Shown here in pieces: positions 25,434 to 33,579 of a stretch of 54,746 nt of DNA (the first letter of the stretch is position 1; every line of letters begins with the position of its first letter). The notes beneath the pieces were generated by a model. The model saw only the letters and a program-made list of their open reading frames with translations. It had not been told where the DNA came from and did not search any database. This DNA comes from Nitrospira sp. CG24D (GTDB taxonomy: Bacteria > Nitrospirota > Nitrospiria > Nitrospirales > Nitrospiraceae): positions 24,957 through 79,702 of the forward strand of contig NEWQ02000016.1 of the NCBI GenBank assembly GCA_002869855.2. Direction: 5' to 3'. The position numbers were made by a program, and so were the translations under genes.

Positions 25434-26324
25434 ATGAGCCGGATCGCGTCATCAGCGCGCGAGTCCTGTCGAGAGGAGACGGCAGACGACGTTCCTGCTC
25501 CGTCGGTCGAGGGGGCGCAAGGCCGGACGTGCGCGGACATTGCCGCTCGCAACCGGGGTTTCTACGACGCACTTTGGTCCGCAAGTTCTGTGACTCTCCC
25601 GCAACGATTTAATACCTGGCCGCTGCTCTCCGCGCTCGCCGCCGCCGCTCCGGCGCGACTCGAAATCGGTCCCGGCCTGCGTCCGAGACTGCCGATTGCG
25701 GGGACAGCCTTCGTCGATATCAGCCAGCCGGCTCTCTCCCGGTTGAAGGCTCACGGCGGTCTTACGATGCTTGGCGCGGTGACCACGCTGCCATTCCCTG
25801 ACCAGAGCTTCGATTTGGTGTGTGCCTTCGATATCGTCGAGCATATTGAAGAGGATCGACAGGCGTTCTGCGAGCTCTCCCGGGTCGCGAAAGACAATGC
25901 GACCGTGATCTTTTCCGTTCCTTTGCATCCTGCGCGCTGGAGCGCCTTCGACGCGCTCGTGGGGCACGTTCGGCGTTACGAGCCCGATGAAATTCTGGCG
26001 CTGCTCAAAGCACACTCCTTTTCGTTGGAGCAGAGCGCGGTGTTCGGTATGCAGCCCAAGAGCGGCTGGCTTCTCGACTTCGCGGTTTGGGGTCTGACGC
26101 ACAAACCGGTGCAGGCGATGCGCTGGTACAACGGGCTGTTTCTGCCTCTTGGGCTGCTCTTGCAGAGGCCTCTTGCCTGGTCGGCTGGCCTGACTGACGT
26201 TGCGAACGTGGACGAGATCCTGCTCGTCTGCCGGCGTGATGGCCGGCCTGCAGAGCAGAGTGCCGCGGAAGAGCGTATGCAGAAAGCCTTGGGCGCGCCG
26301 GACATGGTTGTGGAATCTCAATAA
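25434..26324 (+). CDS. SAM-dependent methyltransferase in the chorismatase operon
   Basis: 296 residues from ATG 25434, with GGGAGG 8-9 bp upstream lying over the chorismatase stop codon (2 bp between the genes). Motif I is short (RLEIGPGLRPRLPIAG), motif II VDISQPALSRL, then LPFPDQSFDLVCAFDIVEHI, the usual type 11 methyltransferase pattern. The acceptor is unknown; given the operon it could be an aromatic acid or its conjugate. The C-terminal part has hydrophobic stretches but no clear membrane anchor. Confidence 0.78.
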   Translation: MSRIASSARESCREETADDVPAPSVEGAQGRTCADIAARNRGFYDALWSASSVTLPQRFNTWPLLSALAAAAPARLEIGPGLRPRLPIAGTAFVDISQPALSRLKAHGGLTMLGAVTTLPFPDQSFDLVCAFDIVEHIEEDRQAFCELSRVAKDNATVIFSVPLHPARWSAFDALVGHVRRYEPDEILALLKAHSFSLEQSAVFGMQPKSGWLLDFAVWGLTHKPVQAMRWYNGLFLPLGLLLQRPLAWSAGLTDVANVDEILLVCRRDGRPAEQSAAEERMQKALGAPDMVVESQ

Positions 26325-26384
26325 TGGAAGAGTGCGGGATGCTCACGTCAGCAGCCGGTCGAAGTTGATGAGAGGCCAGCCTTG

Positions 26385-27368
26385 ATGGATAACGCGCAGG
26401 CGAGGGCGAACAACGGATTAGACCGGACGAAGATCCAGATCCCTCAGCAGGCCGGGAAGCTGGAACGGCTCTACGGGGACGGTTTTTTGCCACAAACATC
26501 TCATGCCCCGCGGACACCCTCTCTCCGTCTAGCGGCCGAGCCTGCATCCATGACCCCACGATGGCATTTCACCATTGATGTGGATTGGATACCGGGATCG
26601 CAGTTTGGATTGGCAGGGTTGCTGGAGTTTTGTGCTCGCTGGAGGCTCAAGGCCACCATCTTTGTGGCGGGGCGGTTTGCGGAAGCCTATCCGGATCTCA
26701 TCAAGGACTGTGTGAGCCAAGGGCATGAACTCGGCACGCACGGGTGGGAGCATGGCAGCCTTGAGGACGATGAAGATTTCCGATCGGCCACCTATGACCA
26801 GCAACGAGGGTGGATCAGGCGCGCCACGGACGCGGTGGAACAGGCGTCAGGGATCCGCCCGGTCGTGTTCCGCGCACCGAGTTTGTGGATCAGCGAAACC
26901 ACGTTGCGCGCGCTCGAAGCAGAGGGGTACCGCTACGATTCATCGGTGCCGGCCAGGCGGTTCGATTGCGGCTTCGGCCGGGTGCACTATCTGAAATATT
27001 TTCGCGCCCCGCGTGAACCGTATCGCCCGTCGTCAACTCATCTCCGCCTGCCGGGACACAGCTCGATCATTGAGGTGGCTCCCTCGGCGCTTCTGTTTCC
27101 CTTGAACCTGGCCACGCTCCGGACGTTCGGTTTGCCGGTACTGGCCTGGATGGTCCGCCGGATTGTCCGGCAGTCGCCGCGGGTGGTGTTTTATTGTCAC
27201 CCCCATGAATTTGTGACGTCACATCAGCAACGCTTTCCGCGCAATATGTCTGCCTGGAATATGAAAGGCATGAGACCGGAGAACTTCGCACTGCTCGACG
27301 GATTTGCTGGGTACATGCGGCAACTCGGCTACTCGTCCGCTCTGTTTGCAGACTCGTTCAGCACCTGA
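26385..27368 (+). CDS. Polysaccharide deacetylase-like (NodB-type) protein
   Basis: 327 residues from ATG 26385. A NodB-type domain starts near residue 60: FTIDVDW (metal Asp pair), GHELGTHGWEH (metal His pair) and VVFRAPSLW (Arg-x-Pro motif), ending with VVFYCHPHEF. These enzymes remove N-acetyl groups from sugars with a divalent metal. There is no signal peptide, so it should act in the cytoplasm, unlike most peptidoglycan or chitin deacetylases. It lies 60 bp after the methyltransferase and is probably co-transcribed with it and the chorismatase. Confidence 0.82.
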   Translation: MDNAQARANNGLDRTKIQIPQQAGKLERLYGDGFLPQTSHAPRTPSLRLAAEPASMTPRWHFTIDVDWIPGSQFGLAGLLEFCARWRLKATIFVAGRFAEAYPDLIKDCVSQGHELGTHGWEHGSLEDDEDFRSATYDQQRGWIRRATDAVEQASGIRPVVFRAPSLWISETTLRALEAEGYRYDSSVPARRFDCGFGRVHYLKYFRAPREPYRPSSTHLRLPGHSSIIEVAPSALLFPLNLATLRTFGLPVLAWMVRRIVRQSPRVVFYCHPHEFVTSHQQRFPRNMSAWNMKGMRPENFALLDGFAGYMRQLGYSSALFADSFST

Positions 27369-27577
27369 CGCACAGCAAGATCTGCGTTCATCGACGCACC
27401 CCCACATGCTTGACAACAGTTCAGGCGCTGGCTGGAAATAACTTGGCCGAGTGGCTTGTTGTTATTGTATTCCCCGGCCATGAGCAGAGATCGAGTTTCT
27501 AAACGTTTACTACCAGGCGGGACATGGTATTCAGTGTGCGCCGGCCGGAACATGCCTGTGCATCTCTGAGTCAATTA

Positions 27578-27620
27578 TGAGCAATTCTGACCAGACTGCC
27601 CACAGCCTTCCCGCCATAAT
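27578..27620 (+). promoter_or_regulatory. Class II Crp/Fnr-type promoter before DUF3309
   Basis: TGAGCAATTCTGACCAG (27578-27594) with CATAAT at 27615-27620, fixed spacing. Transcription near 27627 would read DUF3309, the small membrane protein at 27922, the DUF1207 protein and the second DUF3309 gene, stopping at the hairpin at 29727. Confidence 0.7.
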
Positions 27621-27675
27621 TCTCCTGTGATCCTGATGCGTATCTTGACCGTCAATCTGAGCAAGGAGAAATGCA

Positions 27676-27828
27676 ATGAGTACCATCTTAATTGTCGTGC
27701 TGGTGCTGATTCTCGTCGGAGCGTTGCCCACGTGGCCGCATAGTGCCAATTGGGGATATGGTCCCAGCGGTGGATTAGGTCTCATCCTGCTGGTTCTCGT
27801 GATTCTCGCCTTGACCGGCCGTCTCTGA
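27676..27828 (+). CDS. DUF3309 mini-membrane protein, copy 1
   Basis: 50 residues, ATG 27676 after CAAGGAGAAATGCA. Two hydrophobic segments flank the DUF3309 signature ALPTWPHSANWGYGPSGGLG. The family is a very short, widespread inner-membrane protein of unknown role, often beside stress genes. The second copy at 29546 is nearly identical through the signature. Transcribed from the class II promoter at 27578. Confidence 0.82.
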   Translation: MSTILIVVLVLILVGALPTWPHSANWGYGPSGGLGLILLVLVILALTGRL

Positions 27829-27921
27829 TTGCGGACCTGGTAAAAGAGCGAGCGCCGCAGTGATTCAACCGATTGCGGCCCACGCAAGCGCGTGTTGCGC
27901 GGGCTCATGAAAGGATCGATT

Positions 27922-28143
27922 ATGACCACAACAACGTCGCTCGGTGTCGCACTCATTCTTCTCGGCCTCGTGGCATTTGCCTACCAAGGCATTACATACA
28001 CGACTCAAAGCAAGATCATCGACATCGGGCCGCTCCAGGCCACGGTCGATAAGCAAGAGACGATTCCGCTTCCTCCCATTGCCGGGGGATTGGCCCTGGC
28101 CGGGGGAGTGGCCCTGCTGATCATGGGAGCCAGAAGGGCATGA
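27922..28143 (+). CDS. Two-helix small membrane protein (DUF3185-like)
   Basis: 73 residues from ATG 27922 (AAAGGATCGATT upstream). An N-terminal helix LGVALILLGLVAFAYQGITY, a polar loop (KIIDIGPLQATVDKQETIPL) and a second helix LPPIAGGLALAGGVALLIMG. The loop and second helix match the arrangement of short DUF3185-like membrane proteins. Lies in the putative operon 27676-29719. Function unknown. Confidence 0.65.
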   Translation: MTTTTSLGVALILLGLVAFAYQGITYTTQSKIIDIGPLQATVDKQETIPLPPIAGGLALAGGVALLIMGARRA

Positions 28144-28228
28144 GCCCGTCCTAGCCTTGTCTGGTTAGAGGGGTGGCTGATCCCGACTGCGGCCATCGGA
28201 CATGAATAAATAAGGAGTGGAGTGTGAG

Positions 28229-29395
28229 ATGACTCAATCATCGAACGTTGACCGAAGAAGCTCTGTTGCCGGGTGTGCCTTTTCCCTTCGCCTGCGGAAG
28301 GTGACGGTCGTGATGGCCTGTCTGCTTTGTCTGTTCTCCGGACGTGTGCCGGATGTGATGGCGGCAGACGATGCCTATATTGCCGGTTATGCCGCCGCTG
28401 TGCTCCACAACGAGTTCAAGGCACCCAAAGCGTCGGTGTTGGTGCAGCATGGCGTTGTGACCGTCGATGCCGAATCGCTCGGGACCGTGGACCGGACCAA
28501 GGTTCAAGCCGCATTGGAAGCCATTCCCGGTGTGACACGGGTAGAGATTCGCGAGGGGCCGGTCATCGCCGACATTCCCTCGGCGTCTCCGCCGCAGGTC
28601 ATCAAGCCAGAAGTTCCGAAGACCGAGTCGAAATTTCTGCCTCATGGCCTGCTCTTCGCTCCGCTGCATGCCGATCCCCGGTGGCCGCATTTATCCGCCG
28701 GGTACCGTCATATCTCGGCCGGCACCGAGCCGAAAACCACCGGTACTGCGAACTTCGGAGAAACGTTTGCGCTCTATCGGGATGCGGCTCCTCTGGACGG
28801 CCAATGGGATATTGCCATCCAGGCCGGGGTCTTCAGCATGTTCAATATGGACACCGCGTCCAAAGATCTGGTCAATGCCGATTATACGGTCGGCCTGCTC
28901 ACCAGCTACAGGACCGGCGCCTTTTCAGGCTTCCTTCGCTTCCATCATCAAAGCTCGCATCTGGGAGACGAATTCATCCTCAACAGCCGGACTCCGGTGA
29001 ACCGGCTGAATTTGAGCTTTGAGGAAGTGGACATGAAGCTGTCCTATGAGCTGGCCTCCTGGCTGAGGGTGTACGGCGGCGCCGGCGTGCTGGTGGGGAA
29101 GGACCCTAAGACGCTCGGAATCGGAACAAGCCAATTCGGAGCTGAACTCACCAGCCCCTGGACGCTGTTGAGTGGAAAGATTCGTCCGGTCGTGTATGCC
29201 GATTTTCAGGCCAATGAGCGAAGCAATTGGGCGGTCAGTCGCTCCCTGATGGCCGGACTGCAATTTGAAAATGCGCGCATCGGTGACCGTAAACTGCAAG
29301 TGCTGGTGGAGTACTTCAAGGGGCCATCGCCCAACGGCCAATTTTTTACGCAAAGCACTGACTGGCTCGGACTCGGCATCCATTTATATTACTGA
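28229..29395 (+). CDS. DUF1207 outer-membrane protein with N-terminal BON-like region
   Basis: 388 residues from ATG 28229 (AAGGAGTGGAGTGTGAG upstream; GTG 28217 is in frame). A long signal peptide (VTVVMACLLCLFSGRVPDVM, cleavage near VMAA) precedes a BON-like segment of about 60 residues (VLVQHGVVTVDAESLGTVDR, IPGVTRVEIREGP). DUF1207 follows: PLHADPRWPHLSAGYRHI, LVNADYTVGLLTSYRTG, FHHQSSHLGDEFIL, ending in a beta-rich barrel and terminal LGIHLYY. Probably an outer-membrane barrel. The BON part may bind membranes or a partner. Confidence 0.8.
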   Translation: MTQSSNVDRRSSVAGCAFSLRLRKVTVVMACLLCLFSGRVPDVMAADDAYIAGYAAAVLHNEFKAPKASVLVQHGVVTVDAESLGTVDRTKVQAALEAIPGVTRVEIREGPVIADIPSASPPQVIKPEVPKTESKFLPHGLLFAPLHADPRWPHLSAGYRHISAGTEPKTTGTANFGETFALYRDAAPLDGQWDIAIQAGVFSMFNMDTASKDLVNADYTVGLLTSYRTGAFSGFLRFHHQSSHLGDEFILNSRTPVNRLNLSFEEVDMKLSYELASWLRVYGGAGVLVGKDPKTLGIGTSQFGAELTSPWTLLSGKIRPVVYADFQANERSNWAVSRSLMAGLQFENARIGDRKLQVLVEYFKGPSPNGQFFTQSTDWLGLGIHLYY

Positions 29396-29545
29396 TCACC
29401 TGTTGTGATTGGTGGACGCGAGGCCTGGCACTGAGCATGGAGAGTGAGTAGGAACGTCCGTCCGCCGACTATCGAAACACTGAAAGGGCTGATGAACTCA
29501 GGTTGCCGGAAGAACCGCCGGCGAGACGTGAAAGGACGTGCGATC

Positions 29546-29719
29546 ATGCTCCGTACCGTACTGATTGTCTTCTTGATTCTTCTTCTCTTCGGCGCCTTGC
29601 CGACCTGGCCGCACAGCGCCAACTGGGGCTATGGACCGAGCGGAGGGCTCGGTCTCGTCTCGCTCATCTTGCTCGCTCTGGTGTTGACCGGACGGCTGGG
29701 CGGACGACGGCAGTCATAG
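29546..29719 (+). CDS. DUF3309 mini-membrane protein, copy 2
   Basis: 57 residues from ATG 29546 (AAAGGACGTGCGATC upstream). Two hydrophobic segments around the same LPTWPHSANWGYGPSGGLGL core as copy 1 (27676), plus a basic end (GGRRQS). The two copies probably arose by duplication around the DUF1207 gene. A perfect hairpin follows 7 bp after the stop. Confidence 0.8.
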   Translation: MLRTVLIVFLILLLFGALPTWPHSANWGYGPSGGLGLVSLILLALVLTGRLGGRRQS

Positions 29720-29726
29720 CCGTTCT

Positions 29727-29773
29727 CCGCTGAGCACTATTGCTCAGCGGGCTTGTTCCCATTCAGTCACACT
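29727..29773 (+). promoter_or_regulatory. Perfect palindrome: terminator and/or Crp/Fnr-type site before SOD
   Basis: CCGCTGAGCA-CTAT-TGCTCAGCGG (29727-29750) is a perfect 10-bp stem with a 4-nt loop and could terminate the DUF3309 transcript, although no T-run follows. Its core TGAGCACTATTGCTCAG also fits the operator consensus as an ideal palindrome, and CACACT stands at 29768-29773, the exact place of the -10 in the other promoters. The next gene (superoxide dismutase) begins 85 bp later. Confidence 0.5.
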
Positions 29774-29857
29774 CTCTCATAACGTTGCTTCAAGTTCTGA
29801 CGTAGGACTTGGCGATGTCAGCGGTGTACCTGCAGGATCGGAAGAGGAGACACCACA

Positions 29858-30499
29858 ATGAAGAGAGCGGAGACCTATCACGCCATACCATTCACGCTGC
29901 ACGGCTTGCAGGGAATTTCCGACCGCACGGTTGATATGCACCTGGCCCTGTACGAAGGCTATGTCAAAGCGACCAATGATTTGAACGAACATATTGTTGC
30001 TCTTTTGCAAGATGGCAAGGTGGATCATGAGGAAATGCCGGCCTATTCGGAACTGACCAGGCGATTAGGATTTGAATACAACGGGATGGCGCTCCATGAG
30101 TATTACTTCGGGAATTTGACGCCAGGAGGGTCGGATCGTCCCGGCGGCCACTCCGCGTTTGCCCAAGCGGCGGAGAGCAGCCATGGAAGTGTGGATCTGT
30201 GGAAAATGGATTTTAGCAGTGTCGGCAAGTTGCGCGGGGTGGGCTGGGCGGTGTGCTATCTGAACCCAGCGAGCGGTCACCTGTCCAATCGTTGGATCAG
30301 TCTCCACGAACATGGCGCGATGGTGGGATTAGTCCCGATCCTGGTGATGGATGTGTGGGAGCATGCGTATCTGCTCGATTATAAGCCTGCAGAGCGAGGG
30401 GCCTATATCGAGGCGTTTTTCTCCAACATCGATTGGAAAGCGGTAGAGAGCCGCTTGCAGCTCGGGGTGCCGGCTCTTGCAGGAGCCGGTAGACGGTGA
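29858..30499 (+). CDS. Fe/Mn-type superoxide dismutase
   Basis: 213 residues, ATG 29858 after GAAGAGGAGACACCACA. The four metal ligands can be seen: His in DMHLALYEGYV, His in MALHEYYFGNL, and Asp and His in VMDVWEHAYLLDY. The enzyme converts superoxide to oxygen and hydrogen peroxide. No signal peptide, so cytoplasmic. FSSVGKLRGVGWAVCYLNPA corresponds to the conserved GSGW region, here GVGW. Metal preference cannot be decided by eye. It stands after the palindrome at 29727 and before a ferritin-like gene. Confidence 0.88.
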   Translation: MKRAETYHAIPFTLHGLQGISDRTVDMHLALYEGYVKATNDLNEHIVALLQDGKVDHEEMPAYSELTRRLGFEYNGMALHEYYFGNLTPGGSDRPGGHSAFAQAAESSHGSVDLWKMDFSSVGKLRGVGWAVCYLNPASGHLSNRWISLHEHGAMVGLVPILVMDVWEHAYLLDYKPAERGAYIEAFFSNIDWKAVESRLQLGVPALAGAGRR

Positions 30500-30602
30500 G
30501 GCGAAATAGAAAAGACGGTGGGATAGTGCTTCGCCTATGCGGCAATCTCAACGGCTGAGCACCATCAACTCGATTTAATGACCGAAGACGGAGGAACAAC
30601 CT

Positions 30603-31133
30603 ATGAAGACGAATCAAGGCATGACGGATATTGGAACACTTCGGGCGCGGGCCCGTAAGGATATTCAAGACGGCGCGATGACCCCCGGATATCCCGCGTC
30701 ACCGGATGCCGTTATTCACGCGTTGAATGAAGCGCTCGCAACGGAAATCGTTTGCGTGCTGCGGTATCGGCGGCACTACTTCATGGCTTCCGGACTCAGC
30801 TCTGAGAGCGTCAAGGCGGAGTTTCTTCAGCATGCCATCGAAGAGCAAGGCCATGCCGATCAGATTGCCCAACGCATTGTGCAGCTGGGAGGAGAACCGA
30901 ATCTTTCGCCGGAAGGATTGCTGAGCCGCAGTCACTCCGAATACGTGGAAGGGGAGTCCATCACGGATATGATCAAGGAAGATTTGATTGCCGAGCGCAT
31001 CGCCATCGACAGCTATCGGGAGATGATTCTCCATCTCGTTCAGGAGGATCCCACGACCAAGCGAATGCTGGAAGGGATCCTGGCCGTCGAAGAGGAGCAT
31101 GCGGAAGACCTGGCCAGTCTGTTGAAACAATGA
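30603..31133 (+). CDS. Ferritin-like (bacterioferritin/Dps-type) protein
   Basis: 176 residues, ATG 30603 after GGAGGAACAACCT. A four-helix di-iron fold: Glu in LNEALATEIVCVLRY, E-x-x-H in AIEEQGHADQIAQR, Glu in DLIAERIAIDSYREM and E-x-x-H in AVEEEHAEDLASLL. This pattern is typical of bacterioferritin-like proteins that store or oxidise iron, protecting against Fenton chemistry, which fits the SOD gene just upstream. The stop overlaps the next start (ATGA). Confidence 0.88.
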   Translation: MKTNQGMTDIGTLRARARKDIQDGAMTPGYPASPDAVIHALNEALATEIVCVLRYRRHYFMASGLSSESVKAEFLQHAIEEQGHADQIAQRIVQLGGEPNLSPEGLLSRSHSEYVEGESITDMIKEDLIAERIAIDSYREMILHLVQEDPTTKRMLEGILAVEEEHAEDLASLLKQ

Positions 31134-31546
31134 CCTGTCACGATTGTGTGCCGCAACTAAAGGATGGCACCGTCATGGGTGGTTATCAACTCAAAGAGCG
31201 ATGGGGGAAGTTTTCGAGTGACCTGCGAGAGCAGTGGATCAAGTTTCGGGAGGCTCATTTAGTCCAGGACGAGAAATATGACGGGAATGCCGCCGGTCAA
31301 TTTCCACGGCGCCAGGCCAATACCTGGGGATATTCTGAAACGGGCCAACGAACGGGAGAAGTGGTTTCACCCGCGGATCATAGAGAAGTGCCTGCATTCT
31401 CCGAGCTCTCGATGGAAGACCGTGACCTCGTGAGCATCCACATGTCTGAGAAAGAGCTCGTCCCGACCGCTCGAATGGACACGACAATCGGCACGGCTCT
31501 AGTGTCAGGTGGCGCACTTCTCGGGGGGGCTGATCACTGCCGTTAG
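31130..31546 (+). CDS. Hypothetical protein coupled to the ferritin gene
   Basis: 138 residues if started at ATG 31130, overlapping the ferritin stop by 4 nt; ATG 31175 (AAGGATGGCACC upstream) is an equally good start giving 123 residues and dropping the two N-terminal cysteines. The region YQLKERWGKFSSDLREQWIK is helical and VPAFSELSMEDRDLVSIHMS is acidic. No known domain. A Gly-Ala-rich hydrophobic end (ALVSGGALLGG) may touch the membrane. Confidence 0.6.
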   Translation: MTCHDCVPQLKDGTVMGGYQLKERWGKFSSDLREQWIKFREAHLVQDEKYDGNAAGQFPRRQANTWGYSETGQRTGEVVSPADHREVPAFSELSMEDRDLVSIHMSEKELVPTARMDTTIGTALVSGGALLGGADHCR

Positions 31547-31589
31547 CATGACACTGTCCCTGGGTTGTAAAAGGGGCGGTGTATGGGGC

Positions 31590-31612
31590 GGGCCGGCCGT
31601 CAAAGCCGGCCC
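31590..31612 (+). terminator. GC-rich hairpin after 31546
   Basis: GGGCCGGC-CGTCAAA-GCCGGCCC, an 8-bp perfect stem with a 7-nt loop, 43 bp after the stop of the gene at 31130. No T-run follows. The rest of the 350-bp gap up to 31903 holds only the promoter at 31817. Confidence 0.5.
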
Positions 31613-31816
31613 AATCATGTCTCGCCGAAGCCGTGCACTGTCAGCGTGCCAATCGTATTGGCGCGTTGATTACGAGTCACACTCTCGTATTCCTCTTTCC
31701 TCCTTCGGCGCAGTCCTCATCTGCGAATAAATGAGTCCGGTCAGTTCCGGATCCACGGTGTGCCCAGGAGAGTGCTCTGGGCGTATCGCAAAATAATCCG
31801 GTGCTAAATGAGAAGC

Positions 31817-31859
31817 TGAGCAATTGTGATCAGCAGACATATGCTGGAACGCGCAGTCT
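31817..31859 (+). promoter_or_regulatory. Class II Crp/Fnr-type promoter before 31903
   Basis: TGAGCAATTGTGATCAG (31817-31833), the exact consensus, with CAGTCT at 31854-31859 at the fixed distance (a better -10, CATAAT, lies 7 bp further). The transcript would start near 31866 and read the four to six small membrane-protein genes up to about 33672. Confidence 0.7.
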
Positions 31860-31902
31860 CATAATTGAGAGAGAGACAGTCAGATACAAAGGAGATACTG
31901 CC

Positions 31903-32067
31903 ATGAAGATCACTCCATGCATTGGAAAGCCAAAGACCCATCGACGGGCCTTTGCCGCATCGCGTGCCGTTGCGTTCATCGCCGCGCGTAAGTTTATGAA
32001 GCTTACGGTCTCAAGCCTGGGTGGAACGCAATTCGCTCCATTCGCAGGGCAGGGCCTGCCGCAATGA
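31903..32067 (+). CDS. Small basic protein
   Basis: 54 residues, ATG 31903 with AAAGGAGATACTGCC upstream. Rich in Arg, Lys, Ala and Phe (KTHRRAFAASRAVAFIAARK), able to form a basic amphipathic helix; no signal cleavage site. First gene after the class II promoter at 31817. Its stop overlaps the next gene (ATGA at 32064). Function unknown. Confidence 0.55.
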   Translation: MKITPCIGKPKTHRRAFAASRAVAFIAARKFMKLTVSSLGGTQFAPFAGQGLPQ

Positions 32068-32468
32068 TCGTCGAGATTGCGCTGTGTGTCATCGCGGCCG
32101 CGGTTTCAGTGATAGCCATTACTCTGGCCGCGCTGTCGATGCAGATTAAAACTGCGCTGATCGCCTCGGAAACTGTGTTGGCAAATCTAAATCGGGAGCT
32201 GCCGTCGCTGCTCACAGATATGCGGGCGGCGGTTGAGCGAGTGAATGGGCTGGTTGAGCAGGCACGGGGCGGAGTCGAGCACGCGGTGGTGTTGCTGCAT
32301 ACGGCTGGAAGGCTGGGTGACACGCTACAACTTGCTCAGCGCACGGTTCAAGAGAAAGGCCGGACAGTGTTGGCCCGCCTGGCCGGTGTGGTCAGTGGAG
32401 TGAGGGCCGCGACAAACGTGTTGAAACAACGCATGCATCATGAAGGAGGGGCATTCAATGGCACATGA
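32064..32468 (+). CDS. DUF948-like membrane-anchored coiled-coil protein
   Basis: 134 residues. An N-terminal hydrophobic helix (VEIALCVIAAAVSVIAITLA) is followed by a long heptad-rich helix (LNRELPSLLTDMRAAVERVN, LVEQARGGVEHAV), the layout of DUF948 proteins, which are general stress proteins anchored to the membrane. It overlaps the previous gene by 4 nt and the YtxH gene by 11 nt, so the three are tightly coupled. Confidence 0.68.
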   Translation: MIVEIALCVIAAAVSVIAITLAALSMQIKTALIASETVLANLNRELPSLLTDMRAAVERVNGLVEQARGGVEHAVVLLHTAGRLGDTLQLAQRTVQEKGRTVLARLAGVVSGVRAATNVLKQRMHHEGGAFNGT

Positions 32469-32778
32469 CAAAGAGTTCTCTGCGGGCACAATGGCGCTGT
32501 TGTTTGTGAGCGGAGCGGCTATTGGCGCCGGTGTGGCGCTGCTGCTGGCACCGCAATCGGGGCGTCAGGCACAGGACCAGTTGAGGGGATACGCGCGGCG
32601 GGCTCAGGACGGCTTGCATGAATTCGTCGAGCAGGCTTCTGATGCGATTTCTCAGACGGTGGAAAAAGGACAGGAGGTGGTTCAGGCGAAATCATCGGTG
32701 GTGACCGAAGCAATTGGAGCCGCCGGTGATCGATTGAGGGAAGAGCGAGAGCGCATGGTCGGGCCCAAAAAGCTCTGA
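32458..32778 (+). CDS. YtxH-domain general stress protein
   Basis: 106 residues from ATG 32458 (GAAGGAGGGGCATTCA upstream). The YtxH signature ALLFVSGAAIGAGVALLLAPQSG followed by a helical tail (SDAISQTVEKGQEVVQAKSS) is clear. YtxH proteins have one membrane helix and a coiled-coil domain and belong to the sigmaB stress response in Bacillus. Coupled to the DUF948-like gene. Confidence 0.82.
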   Translation: MAHDKEFSAGTMALLFVSGAAIGAGVALLLAPQSGRQAQDQLRGYARRAQDGLHEFVEQASDAISQTVEKGQEVVQAKSSVVTEAIGAAGDRLREERERMVGPKKL

Positions 32779-32887
32779 GTCTTGTCGGTAGGAACGAGCG
32801 TTGCGAGAAGTGTGTCGCACGGCAGTAGAAGATGTGCGCCGGCAGAGCATCTGTCGGGACGCGCATAAGTCAAGAAGGAGAATCCTC

Positions 32888-33055
32888 ATGTTGTACTACG
32901 CGCTGGTATTTCTCTTGGTGGGTCTCGTGGCTGGTGTGCTGGGTGTTACGGGAGTCGCAGCGATCGCGACGCAGATCTCCTGGATCTTATTTGTCATCGG
33001 GATCGTGCTTCTCCTCGTTCATGTGGTCAAGGGGCAAACTCCACGCGTGACCTAG
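32888..33055 (+). CDS. DUF1328 (YtjA-type) small membrane protein
   Basis: 55 residues, ATG 32888 after AGAAGGAGAATCCTC. LYYALVFLLVGLVAGVLGVT, GVAAIATQISWILFVIGIVL and a short basic end match DUF1328/YtjA, a two-helix membrane protein of unknown function found with stress genes. In the same gene series as YtxH, 109 bp downstream. Confidence 0.85.
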   Translation: MLYYALVFLLVGLVAGVLGVTGVAAIATQISWILFVIGIVLLLVHVVKGQTPRVT

Positions 33056-33110
33056 CGCAAGGGCAGGTTCCGCGTCGGACGGCTAGGTTTCCATACCGCG
33101 GGAGGGCAGC

Positions 33111-33575
33111 ATGGCACGCATGATTGACATGACGGGTGTTTGTGGGGTGGTACTCGTTCTTGCGAGCGTCTTATCGGTGTCGGCCTGTAATACGAGTAAA
33201 GCGACGGTCGATACGTTTGCCAAGTTCACCTCGAGTACCAGTCCGGGAGAGTATTTCAATGCCGATGGCCTGGTCACCGATAACCAAAAGGCTCAGTTGT
33301 TTGCGGCCGTCACGTTTGAAAATATCGAGCAGAATATTGCGCGCGGAGACGGTGAGTATCTCACATCTCTCGTCGCGCTCTTGAAAGTACCCGCAGGCGA
33401 ACAGGCGGCATTTCGGGCCCGCGCGCAGAGTCAGTACTCACTCTTGTTCGCATCAGATCGCCGCACAGCAGAGAGTCTGTTGTCGACGCTGAGAGGAAAA
33501 GAGAATGCGACTCACTCGTCAGAGGGACCCGGCACCGCGGAGCCCTCTGTGACGACCGCCGTGGTATCGAGGTAA
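33111..33575 (+). CDS. DUF3015-like lipoprotein
   Basis: 154 residues from ATG 33111 (GGGAGGGCAGC upstream). A signal peptide ends in LSVSAC, so it is probably a lipoprotein. The mature part (FAKFTSSTSPGEYFNADGLV, FENIEQNIARGDGEYLTSLV and ALLKVPAGEQAAFRARAQSQ) follows the DUF3015 pattern, a periplasmic protein family of unknown role. The next gene, a 30-residue microprotein, begins 4 bp after its stop. Confidence 0.75.
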   Translation: MARMIDMTGVCGVVLVLASVLSVSACNTSKATVDTFAKFTSSTSPGEYFNADGLVTDNQKAQLFAAVTFENIEQNIARGDGEYLTSLVALLKVPAGEQAAFRARAQSQYSLLFASDRRTAESLLSTLRGKENATHSSEGPGTAEPSVTTAVVSR

Positions 33576-33579
33576 GCGT

